DNA of 17,771 bases from Eimeria necatrix (taxonomy: Eukaryota; Apicomplexa; Conoidasida; Eucoccidiorida; Eimeriidae), in contig NW_013655090.1 in the NCBI RefSeq assembly GCF_000499385.1, positions 39,006 to 56,776 on the forward strand, written 5' to 3'. Position 1 is the stretch's first letter, and each line of letters starts with the position of its first letter. This document shows positions 1 to 9,308 of this stretch, one piece after another. The notes beneath the pieces are model-generated. The model saw only the letters and a program-made list of their open reading frames with translations. It had not been told where the DNA came from and made no database searches. The position numbers and the translations under genes are program-made.

Positions 1-2
1 CT

Positions 3-3000
3 GCGGGGCCCCCCGGCTCCGAGTCCCCTGCTGCTGCTGCTTCTGCTGCTGCTGCTGCTGATGGCGACGAGGCCGAAGCAGCAGAGTCATATGAAGGCGC
101 GGACGAGGAAGCAGAAGCAGTAAGTTTTCTTTTTATTTTTTTCCAAGTTTTCTTTTATTTTTTTCCAAGTTTTCTTTTTATTTTCTTTCCAAGTTTTCTT
201 TTTATTTTTTCTCTCTAAGTTTTCTTTTTATTTTTTTACAAAGTTTTATTTCATTTTTCTTCTTTTTTGGCCGCTGAGGTGTACGTACACCCCGCGCGGC
301 CAACGCGTGCGGTGTACGTACACCCGAAGCAGACCCCGAACTAAAAGAAACTCCACTTTTGCATTTTCAGTTTTTAATTTTTAAAAACACTTTTGACTTT
401 CGGAATTCTCGAAACAGCAAGTGCTCGCTGCAGTGTACGTACACCGCGTGCATGCATGCGCGCTGTTCATTCGTTTCATTTCCATTTTTTATTTTCACTT
501 TTAATTTTCATTTTTATTTTTTTTATTTTTTTGTTTTCAAGTTTGCTTTCTTTGTTTGCTTTTGCTGCTGCTTCTTTCACTCTCGTTTGCTGCAACTTAT
601 AAATTAATATTTTGAGAATTAACTTTTATTTTCCGTTTTATTTATTTCTGCTTTTTCCTGTTTATTTTGTCCATTTTAATTTATTTAATTTATTTAAATT
701 TGTTTTATTATTTCCATTTTCTTCACCCATTTATTTCTTTTCCTGCGCAACTTGAAGTTCCCCAACTTATCTTCAGTTTTAATATTTACTTTATTATTTA
801 TTTACTATTTTTGAATTATCTCTTTATTATTTTATTATTTATTTATTATTTAATTATTTATTTGTTTGATTTATTCAAAGTTTAGTGTCTCCTTTTTATT
901 TAAAATTTATTTATTCATCCATTTAATCACTTACTTGTTTGTCTATTTAACAAATAGGTTATTTAATTAATTATCTTATTAATTAATTTATTAATTTATT
1001 TTAATTTTATTTATTTATTTTATTTTATTTATTTATTTTATTTATTTATTTATTTATTTATTTTTTATTTTTGTTTTGCAGCTGCAAGACCTGATGGCCC
1101 GTTTGCCCGAAGGGGCGCCGCCGCCGGGGCTGTTGGTGAGAATTTTCACTTTAGACTTTAAGTTAAATTAATTTTAATTTAATTTAATTTAATTTAATTC
1201 ATTTTTAAATTAGTTTTTAATTCATTTTAAATTAGTTTCAATTTAATTTTGAATTAACTTTAAATTCATTTTCCATTTTTGAATTGAATTCATGCCAAGA
1301 GGCTTTTCTCTTGCTTGCAGTCTCGGCAGCTAGCAGCAGCTAGCTAGCTAACAGCTAGCTAGCTAGCTAGCTAGCTAGCTAGCTAGTTGCTGCTACTGCT
1401 GCTGCTGCTGCTCAAAGCGAGGTAGCTAGCTAGTTGGCTAATATATAGTATACAGCTAGCTAGCTAGCTAGCTAGCTAGCTAGCATATAGTATGCAGTGT
1501 GAACAGTACACGGCTCGCTAGCTGGCTAGCTAGCTGTTTACCTAACTAGCTGGCTAGCTAGCTGTGTACCTAGCTAGCTAGCTAGCTAGCTAGCTAGCGA
1601 GTGCCTGCAGTTGTGTCATTCTTAAACTTTGAGCCCTTGGCTTTTTTCTAGCAGTCCCTCAGCAGTGAAGAGTTGAGCTTGTGTTCGTTTTTGTTTCTTT
1701 TGATTTATTTGTTCTTTTAAAGTTCTTAATTGTCTCTTATGAAGTCTTTTATTATTTTGCATGCGTTTAAAGAAGGCGAAGGGCGCGGAGTGTACGTACA
1801 GCGCAGGCACTGTGTGGCCTGTTTGCGACTTTTCTTACTTTCGCCATTTCTTTGGGAAAATGGGAAATTCGAAGTGTTCTGAAGATCTAAATGCGAAATA
1901 TATTCAAAAAAGTGTTTTTTAAAACAAATGGATTTGTTTTTCGCTTCATTTTTATGTGAAATGCGTGCAGACTTCTGCACATTTGAGGTGTATGTACACC
2001 CGGTTGCGAAGGCGCAGCGAACGCGCGTCTCGGCCCCAACATGTTTTTTCATCATTTCTTTTAATTTTTTGCATTTTCGGAATTATTTTTAGAATTATAA
2101 TTCCTTTTAATTGTTCTTTTGTTCTTTTTTGTTCTTTTTCCGCGCTTCGGGTGTCTCTACAGGCCACAATTGCCCGCCTGCAGCACTTGAAGCGAAGAGG
2201 CATTACTGTGAACGCCAATATAGACACTTCTCTAGATTTCAAAAACCCTTATTTGTTAGAAGTGAGTTTTGAGTTTTCATTTAATTTAATTTCATTTATT
2301 CTCTCAATTCAATTTCATGTCACTTTTGTTTATTTCATTTCATTTATTTTGTTCAATTTCATCTTTTCGTTTTTTCCTTTTCCAAAATGTTCCACTTGGG
2401 GCTGGCGGGAACTTTTCTTTTTTGTTTTTTATTTTCATTATTTTCCTTTTTATCTTTTCTTCTTTTTCACCATTTAATCATTATCTTTTATTCTGTTTTT
2501 TATTATTTGGTTTTCACTTACTATTTTTATTCTTCCAATTTATCTTTTTATTGTTTCTTTCTTTCTCCATTTAATTCCGTTTTGTCTTTTCATTTAATTT
2601 CTTCATCACTTTTGTTATTCAATTCGATTTTATTTCTGCTTTTTTGCATTTGAGTTCATTTTTCCTGTTTTTTCGTTTAATCCACTTTTGTTTTCCATTT
2701 AATTGATTTATTCCTCTTTAAATTCATTTAATTTCGTTTTTGTTTTCATTTTTTGATTATTTATTTTCAAATGCACTTAACTTCGTTTTGTTTTCTCAAA
2801 TCCTGAAAAGTTGAACTTTTCTTTTTGGGTCCATTTTGGGGATATTTTTGCGAATTTAATTCCAATTTTTGTGGAAAGAAGTCCATTTTAATTGCAGGAA
2901 GTTGCTTTATTTGAAATCCTTTCTTTAAATCTTTCAATTATCCAATTTGTTGTTTTTATTTTTCTTTTTTCAGAAAATAATGAAGTTATTTGGAATAGAC

Positions 3001-3633
3001 CCTTACTGCTCAAACAGCCCCGCGGCTCTTTCTTGCAATCCCCTGGCGCACTTCGAGGCCGAGCCCGACGAAGGTCCTTTTTACCTTTTTGTCGGCAAGT
3101 TTTAAATCTTTTTATTTTCTTTTTTTTTTTTCTTTTTTTTGATTTAAAAGTTCCTTTTTATCATTTGTCAACAACTTCTGTTCTTTTATTCTTCTTCTTC
3201 TCTTCAAAAAGACCTTTTTTTCTTTTTTTGCAAAGTTTTATTTCTCATATTTTCCATTTTAGCATTAAGAACACACAATCATTTAAAAGTCTTTTTCTCT
3301 TTTTCAAAAACTTTTATTCTTTTATTATTCTTCTTTTTGTTTTTAAAGTCTTTTCTAAAACTTTTATTCTTTTATTATTTTTGTTTTCAAAGTCTTTTAT
3401 CTTTTCAGAAAGTTTCATTTCTCTTTTTGTTTTTAAAAGTTCCATTTTGCAATTTTTTGATAATGCATGCAAATCCGAGTGAAAATAAATAATGAAAAAA
3501 TAAATTAAAATAAATATAAAAAATAAATGGAAATAATAAATGAAGATAAAAAATGAGTGAATATTTGACTCATTTTGCCAGCAGCAGCAGCAGCAAAACT
3601 AAATGAATTCACCACAGCAGCAGCAGCAGCATT

Positions 3634-3682
<49 letters not shown>

Positions 3683-3781
3683 ACAGGGACAGAGATGCCG
3701 TGCGCTGGGGTGTATGTACAGCAAAGAGGCAAGAGCGAAGGAGACAGAGGCGAGAAAAACAAAGAGAAATGAAAGAGTCGT

Positions 3782-3813
<32 letters not shown>

Positions 3814-3910
3814 ACAGCAGCAGCAGCACCCCTAGGCTCTTCAGCTGTATCGACAGCAGCAAAGTCACATCCCCCGAACTCAACCAGTAAGTTTCCTTTC
3901 AGGCCTTTAC

Positions 3911-4000
<90 letters not shown>

Positions 4001-4018
4001 GAAGCAACAGCAGCAACA

Positions 4019-4049
<31 letters not shown>

Positions 4050-4613
4050 TTCGAAACAGTAACGAATTGCACTTTCGAACCAGAACTGTGAAAACATAAA
4101 TGCATTTAACAAACAAATGTGCATTTATGAATTATTATTTCTTTTATTTATTTATTTATTTTATTTATTTAATTTATTTAATTTATTTTTATTTACTTTT
4201 ATTATTTGCTTCTTTTCTTTAGGCTCGGGCCCTGCTGCAGCTCCTAGCACTGCAGCAGCAGCAGCAGCTGCTGCTGCCCACATCAGCGCTGCCGTCTCCC
4301 AGGCCGGTGAGTTTGCCCTAAACCCTAAACCCTAATTCTAAACCCTAAACCCTAATTCTAAACCCTAAACCCTAATTCTAAACCCTAATCTTAAACCCTA
4401 ATTCTAAACCCTAAACCCTAATTCTAAACCCTAATCTTAAACCCTAGTTCTAAACCCTAAACCCTAATTGTAAACCCTGCAGACAGCAAATTGTTTTTTT
4501 TGCTGCAGCTGCGCAAAGAGCAAAAAGATAAAAAACAACACCGTGTAGAACTTCGCAGCGCTGCTGCTGCAGCTGTTGCTGCTGCAGCCGCTGCTGCAGC
4601 TGCTGCTCCCTAG
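3..4613 (+). CDS. SAP30BP: HCNGP/SAP30BP-like nuclear protein, 5' truncated, seven exons seen
   Basis: Proposed exons are 3-119, 1082-1135, 2163-2261, 2974-3073, 3722-3886, 4223-4306 and 4483-4613 (TAG). They add up to 750 bases (250 codons with stop), and every junction keeps phase. The first visible exon is acidic and Ala-rich, as the N-terminus of this family is. Exons 3 and 4 carry the diagnostic HCNGP core: a LQHLKRRGITVNANI helix segment, then LDFKNPYLLEKIMKLFGID, corresponding to the human stretch around FRNPSIYEKLIQFCGID. Exon 5 starts with a Lys/Arg/Glu helix (KRQERRRQRREKQREMKES) and passes into poly-Ala. The human protein (SAP30-binding protein) is a nuclear transcription or splicing-associated factor; that role is known for the family and only inferred here. 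The weakest points are the donor after 3073 (GTCCTT), the join to 3722, and the Ala-rich last exon ending in a CTG tract. The start codon lies left of the window. Confidence 0.72.
120..1081 (+). other. Intron of gene A with T-rich tandem repeat and three GTGTACGTACAC palindromes
   Basis: The intron runs from GTAAGT at 120 to TTTTGTTTTGCAG at 1081. Positions 121-250 hold four to five imperfect copies of an AAGTTTTCTTTTTATTTTTT unit. Exact GTGTACGTACAC lies at 279-290, 312-323 and 433-444, followed by about 600 bases of TTTA-rich sequence. No coding exon is seen. Confidence 0.6.
279..290. promoter_or_regulatory. Dispersed palindrome GTGTACGTACAC, representative copy
   Basis: Exact copies start at 279, 312, 433, 7114, 9473, 10519, 11950 and 15354. 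One- or two-base variants start at 1790, 1988, 3710, 6942, 11785, 12487, 13996, 14251 and 14533; looser ones start at 6593, 13279 and 16839. Most copies extend to GGTGTACGTACACC. A regulatory role is only inferred. Confidence 0.6.
1325..1605. repeat. GCTA tetranucleotide block 1
   Basis: Long runs of GCTAGCTAGC are interrupted by short variants (GTTGCTGCTACTGCTG, ATATAGTATACAG). The unit reads the same on both strands. It lies in the gene A intron between exons 1082-1135 and 2163-2261. Confidence 0.95.
2163..2261 (+). CDS. SAP30BP: HCNGP gene, exon with first half of the conserved core
   Basis: The exon is bounded by the acceptor TCTCTACAG and the donor GTGAGT, phase 0 at both ends, 33 codons. 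It encodes a basic helix followed by NIDTSLDFKNPYLLE, matching the family pattern in which an invariant Asn-Pro precedes the LxxFGID helix of the next exon. Confidence 0.82.
2262..2973 (+). other. T-rich intron of gene A
   Basis: Between the GTGAGT donor and the TTTTTTCAG acceptor the sequence is a strongly T-biased mixture of TTTCATTTAATT-like words. Long Phe/Leu/Ser open frames here follow from the low A content on this strand and are not coding. Confidence 0.6.
2974..3073 (+). CDS. SAP30BP: HCNGP gene, exon with second half of the conserved core
   Basis: The acceptor is a clean polypyrimidine TTTCTTTTTTCAG. The exon encodes KIMKLFGIDPYCSNSP and then an acidic HFEAEPDE stretch where animal homologues have FDPHGWSED. 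The end at 3073 is chosen because it leaves phase 1, which fits the next exon; the reading frame stays open for another dozen codons, so the true donor could lie slightly downstream. Confidence 0.75.
3074..3721 (+). other. Intron of gene A with CAG tract and palindrome at its acceptor
   Basis: T-rich for about 400 bases, then A-rich, then an imperfect CAG tract (about 3582-3680). The proposed acceptor is the end of GTGTATGTACAG (3710-3721), a variant of the dispersed palindrome. Confidence 0.5.
3910..4050. repeat. CAG/CAA tract in gene A intron
   Basis: About 140 bases of CAG with scattered CAA and GAA interruptions. It starts some 23 bases after the GTAAGT donor at 3887, so it is placed in an intron. 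It gives open frames in several phases on both strands that are not taken as genes. Confidence 0.9.
4316..4478. repeat. Interstitial telomere-like repeat (CCCTAAA type)
   Basis: CCCTAAA units are arranged in a higher order of about 20 bases (AAACCCTAAACCCTAATTCT) with variants such as AATCTT. The block begins nine bases after the donor of gene A exon 4223-4306 and ends at TAAACCCTGCAG, which also provides the acceptor of the last proposed exon. Telomere-type repeats inside chromosomes are a known trait of Eimeria. Confidence 0.95.
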
Positions 4614-4920
4614 CTGCTGCTGCTGCAGCCGCTGCTGCAGCTGCTGCTGCAGCCGCTGCTGCTGCAGCCGCTGCTGCTGCAGCCGCTGCTGCTGCAGCCG
4701 CTGCTGCTACAGCCGCTGCTGCTGCAGCCGCTGCTGCTGCAGCCGCTGCTGCTGCAGCCGCTGCTGCTGCAGCCGCTGCTGCTGTAGCCGCTGTTCTGCT
4801 GTAGCCGCTGCTGCGGCTGCTGCTCTAGCTGTTGCTGCTGCTGCAGCTGCTGCAGCTGCTGCTGCTGCTGCAGCTGCTGCTGCTGCTGCAGCTGCTGCTG
4901 CAGCTGCTGCTGCTGGCTGC
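4614..4920. repeat. CTGCTGCTGCAGCCG minisatellite and CTG tract
   Basis: A 15-base unit CTGCAGCCGCTGCTG is repeated about a dozen times (roughly 4618-4810), then degenerates into CTG/CAG. It starts directly at the proposed stop codon of gene A. Frames read as Cys-Ser-Arg or Gly-Cys-Ser repeats on the two strands; no gene is supported. Confidence 0.9.
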
Positions 4921-5095
4921 AGCGCTTTTGATTTGCTGCTGCGCTTGAGGGCGCCGATGGATGATTTCGATTTCTCGACTTTATTCTTTTCACCGCTTTA
5001 TTAGTTTTTAAATTATTTATTATTATTTATTATTTACTATTTATTTATTATTATTTATTATTATTATTACCATTATTATTATTTAGTATTATTAC

Positions 5096-5141
<46 letters not shown>

Positions 5142-5469
5142 TATTACTAATATTATTATTTATTATTTACTTTTATTTCCTTTTTGGAAAATGCTGCTGC
5201 GGACTTCGCCGCTGCTGCGGAGGCCTTTGTTGCCACTAGCATAATTATTATTATAATGCAAATTATTATTTTAATAAAAAATATTTAATTATTTAACTAT
5301 TTAATTATTTAATTATTTAATTGTTTAATTATTTAATTATTTGGTTGTTTATTATTTATTCTTTAATGCTTTCTAATTATTAAAAAAGGCAACTCAAAAG
5401 TTGCACTTCAAAAAACTGCCACAAAAGTTCATCAACAAATCAGAGCCTTCCTCGAGGTCTCACTGCGCC
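4921..5469. other. AT-rich intergenic stretch between convergent genes
   Basis: Positions about 5000-5180 are ATT/TTA microsatellite and 5280-5350 are AATTATTT repeats. AATAAA-like words near 5271 could serve as a polyadenylation signal for gene A, but such words are expected by chance at this composition. No coding signal is seen. Confidence 0.6.
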
Positions 5470-5471
5470 GG

Positions 5472-6240
5472 CAGCTAGCTGACTAGCTAGCTGCCCCACA
5501 GCTAGCTAGCTAGCTAGCTAGCTAGCTGGATAGCTAGCTGGTTGGCTAGCTAGCTAGCTGGATAGCTAGCTGGATGGCCAGCTAGCTACGTGATTAGCTG
5601 GCTGGCTAGCTAGCTAGCTAGCTAGCTAGCTATGTAACTGCTGCGTTGAGGTGCTCGCATTCTATTTGGCTAGCTAGCTAGCTGGGGAGCCGGCCAGCTG
5701 CGTGGCTAGCTAGTAGCTAGCAGGCTACTGGGCCGCTAGCCATGCAGTCGCATAGCTAGCTGGCTAGCTAGCTAGCCAGCCAGCTAGCCAGCTAGGTAAA
5801 TAGCCACAAGTGGCACAGCCCAGCTAGCTGCTTCGCTAGCTGGCTGTTAGTTTGCCCTCCGTCTGGTCTACAGGGTGGCTAGCTAGCCCGCTAGCTAGCC
5901 ACCACTTCGCATCTGGGCCACTGCCCGTTGGCTAGCTAGCTAGCTAGCTAGCTAAGCCACCGCAGTCCAGCTAGCTAGTTGGCTAGCTAGCTGGCTGTCC
6001 CACCGCTAGCTAGCAAGCTAGCTAGCTAGCTGTTCCACCGCCAGGCAGCTAGCTAGCTGCCCGGCTTGCCAGCTCGCCGTCCCACCGCCGGCTAGCCAGC
6101 TGGCTAGCTAGCTGGCCGTCCCACCGCCAGCTAGCTAGCCAGCTAGCTAGCTAGCTAGCTGGCCGTCCCACCGCCAGCTAGCTAGCCAGCCAGCCAGCTA
6201 GCTAGCTAGCTAGCTAGCTAGCTAGCTAGCTAGCTAGCCG
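5472..6240. repeat. GCTA tetranucleotide block 2 with higher-order units
   Basis: About 770 bases of GCTAGC, broken by AGCTGG, AGCCAGC and a recurring CCGTCCCACCGCC insert (near 6077, 6115 and 6163, with shorter relatives near 5996 and 6031). The spacing of the inserts suggests a higher-order unit of about 40-50 bases near the right end. The block runs into the stop codon of the cathepsin C gene. A short relative lies at 6813-6834 in the last intron of that gene. Confidence 0.95.
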
Positions 6241-6490
6241 GAAGCGGAGGCGAGGGCGAGCCCCTTGCCGCGGGTGAGGTCGGGGTCTATGAAGGAAGTT
6301 TGGTTTTCAATGCCTCCGGAATTGCTGCCTCTTTCCAAAAGAAAAAATCCCTTAAGTCCCCACTGGGGCCCCCAAGTGTTGCGGACGATCCAGTACTTCT
6401 GGGGATCCGATCCCGATCCCGATCCCGTCTCCCCCCACCCCACAATCGTCACTGCGTGGTTCGTGTACTCCCACCCGCTCAGCGCGCTCC

Positions 6491-6547
<57 letters not shown>

Positions 6548-6750
6548 GGGCGCCGGGAGAGTCGCAGACGCGGGCGTGTGGGGCCCCCCGAGTTGTATAT
6601 ACACCTGAACTGTAGGCAAACAACGAAGGCGGGGCGTCAAGAGCTGCTGCAACTGGACCATTGGTCATTATTTCTTTCATTATTTTTTCTTCTGCAGCAC
6701 AAGACAGACACTCGTAGCAGCCCCCCACGTAGCCGTAGCCTTTGGCGAAC
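6234..6750 (-). CDS. CTSC: Cathepsin C exon 9: catalytic His and Asn, C-terminus
   Basis: The acceptor CTTCTGCAG leads into FAKGYGYVGGCYE, equivalent to EYHYVGGFYGG around the chloride-binding Tyr region. Then come NGPVAAALD, SGVYTT, a run of 18 Ser, TNHAVTIVGWG and YWIVRNTWGPQWG. The C-terminal GGIENQTSFIDPDL replaces the usual CxIE motif, so one conserved Cys appears lost. The TAG stop lies at the edge of the GCTA repeat block. Confidence 0.92.
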
Positions 6751-8117
6751 CTGCAGAAGCAGCAGCAGCAGAAACAAAAAAAAATTTCGACATTTAAGCT
6801 CTATTTCGCACAGCTAGCTGGCTAGCTGGCTGGGGGGGCTCTCGTTGTTTTAATTCAAAAAAAGAGGCAATTGTGAATTAAATGAATGTTCAAAAGTGCT
6901 TCTTCAGCTGCCTTTCCAGCGGACCCACGGCAAGTGCTGAGGTGTATGTACACCTCGACTCAGCCTCCGAACAAGCTATTACTGCCACTTCTTCTCCATT
7001 GTTCTCACTATTTATTACTAATAATTATAATTATCACTCAGAGTCTTTAATATTATTGTTATTATTGTCCCATTCTGAAAAGCAGTTGGAGAAAAGCTGG
7101 CTCCACGGCTGAGGTGTACGTACACCCGAACTAATAATGCGCAGCAGCCGCTGCGCCGCATTTTCTGCTGTTTCGGCTGTCAATTGAATTATTTTGGCAG
7201 TGGAATTGAAGTTAATTCATTTATTTCTTTTTAAAAGATACAATTAGATTAAAAAATGTTCAAAAAAAAGGAAAAAGTCGAAACTTACCATCTGTTCTCC
7301 CCCTGGTGGCAAGTGCCCGTGGCCTCCCCCGAAAACAAAAAAGCTGCACTTGAACTGCTGTCTTCTCCACTTGTGTTGTTTTCACTTTTTGGAAAATCTT
7401 TTTCACTTTTTAGGAAGTCTTTTTCACTTTTTAGAAAATCTTTTTCGTTTTTATTTCGATTCAAAACGGGACAAGAAGACAAGTCCATTGCCGTGTACGG
7501 CATGCACTCTTCGTCCAAGATGCCTGTGCAGCAGCAGCAAAAAGCAGCAACTTGAAAAAAGAATAAATAAATCAAATAACGAAATTGGAAAATAAATTAA
7601 TAAACGAAACAAAAAAGAAATTAAAAAAGAAATTATCAAGAAGTTAGAAGCAGCAGCAGCAGCAGCAGCAGCAAATTAAAAAGAAATAAAAACAAATAAA
7701 AAACTCTCGCCTATTTCAATAGCCTAGGCATCAAAAAGGAAACCAAAAAATAAGAAAAAAGACATTAAAAAGAAATTAAAAAGAAATTAAAGCAAATAAA
7801 AAAAAATAAATAAATAAGAGATTAAATAAATAAACTCTGTACTATGAACTCATGTAATTAAAAAGAAACAAGAAATTAAAAAGAAATAAAAGCAAACAAA
7901 CAAAAAAGAAAAATAAAAAATAAAAACAAAATTAAAAATAAAAATAATAAACTCTTGCCTATTTCAGCAGCATGTTTTCCGACTAAGTACGGAAGGCCTC
8001 CGTGGCATCCTTGATTATAAAATGAACAAGACAAAACAGACTGAGGCGACAGCTTCACTACTGCTTCCTGCTGCTGCTGCTGCTGCTGCTCCTCCTGCTG
8101 CTGCTGCTGCTGCTGCA

Positions 8118-8179
<62 letters not shown>

Positions 8180-8568
8180 AGCATTGCTGCAGGGTCCTGG
8201 GGGGGCGTAGTGGTGGCGAGGCTGCGTCCTTGGAGTTTTGCTGCAGCAATCTGGAAGCGCTGCTGCAGCGCGAAAAGAGCAGCAATTGCGTAGCAGCTGC
8301 CGCAGCCGCCTTGGTTTGCTGCTGCTTCTTCGTAGTTGGGATCTGTGAAGGGACTTGGCCACGAGAAGAACGCAGGCAGCTCTTCCTGCTGCTGCTGCTG
8401 CTGCTGCAGCAGCAGCAGCTGCTGCTGCTGCTGCTGCTGGGAGTGGGCTTTGACGGGCACTGTTTTGGTCTTTGCTGTGCTTTTTTCTTGGGAAAAGCTG
8501 ACGGGGGATAAAACAGCAGCAGCAGCAGCAGCAGATTTGCTGCGGGTGTCGAGGGGCTTTTCGCCTGC

Positions 8569-8603
<35 letters not shown>

Positions 8604-8795
8604 CTTGCAGCAAGCAAAATAAGTGCTTTAGTTGTCCTTTGAGGCCTTTAATCCTTTATTTTGAAATAAAGAAACTTTATTTTATTTATTTTCCCAAATT
8701 ACCTTCTTTACAAGGGCATGCAAAAGCTTGAGAAGCAGCAGCGTCTCCTGCAGCTTCCTCCAGAAACACAGGACCCCCTTCGCTGCTGCCTGCAT

Positions 8796-8856
<61 letters not shown>

Positions 8857-9015
8857 GTACATATTAAATATAAATACGTGCATCATGTGCAAAGTAAATG
8901 TAAATGGGACAATTGCAAATCCTACAGAGGTTTTACATTTTATATTTTTATTTTTATTTTATAAAATATAAATATATAAAACATATCATATATGTAATAT
9001 ATATTATACATTTCG

Positions 9016-9094
<79 letters not shown>

Positions 9095-9240
9095 TTTTTG
9101 TCTCGCATTTGATTAAAGCACTTTGCTTATTAACTACATAATAAAATTGTACATTCCATCAAATGCATTTTAAATAATTGAAAATATAAATTCAAGTATT
9201 TAACTAATGCAATTCAATGAAACAAAAGCTTCCAACTGCA

Positions 9241-9308
<68 letters not shown>

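Noticed and set aside
1321..1350. Exon after the TTGCTTGCAG acceptor at 1320 in gene A
   Set aside because: It would stop after eight codons in the GCTA block, whereas joining 1135 to 2163 continues the HCNGP similarity in frame.
1622..2242. Overlapping frames of 60-170 codons on both strands near 1600-2480
   Set aside because: They lie in AT-rich intron around a short real exon (2163-2261) and show no conserved motif.
3609..4124. Minus-strand poly-Leu, Ala or Cys open frames over the CAG tract
   Set aside because: They are shadows of the trinucleotide repeat, contain nothing but one residue type, and overlap exons supported by family similarity on the plus strand.
4316..4478. A true chromosome end
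   Set aside because: Genes continue on both sides, the units are degenerate, and a second tract lies 13 kb away in the opposite orientation.
4576..5004. Cys-Ser-Arg repeat frame (plus) and Gly-Cys-Ser repeat frame (minus)
   Set aside because: Both are readings of one 15-base minisatellite. There is no start context, no splice partner and no family signal.
5472..6240. CRISPR-like array or inverted-repeat mobile element ends
   Set aside because: The block is a simple tetranucleotide repeat without constant repeats and unique spacers, and the genome is clearly eukaryotic with spliced genes.
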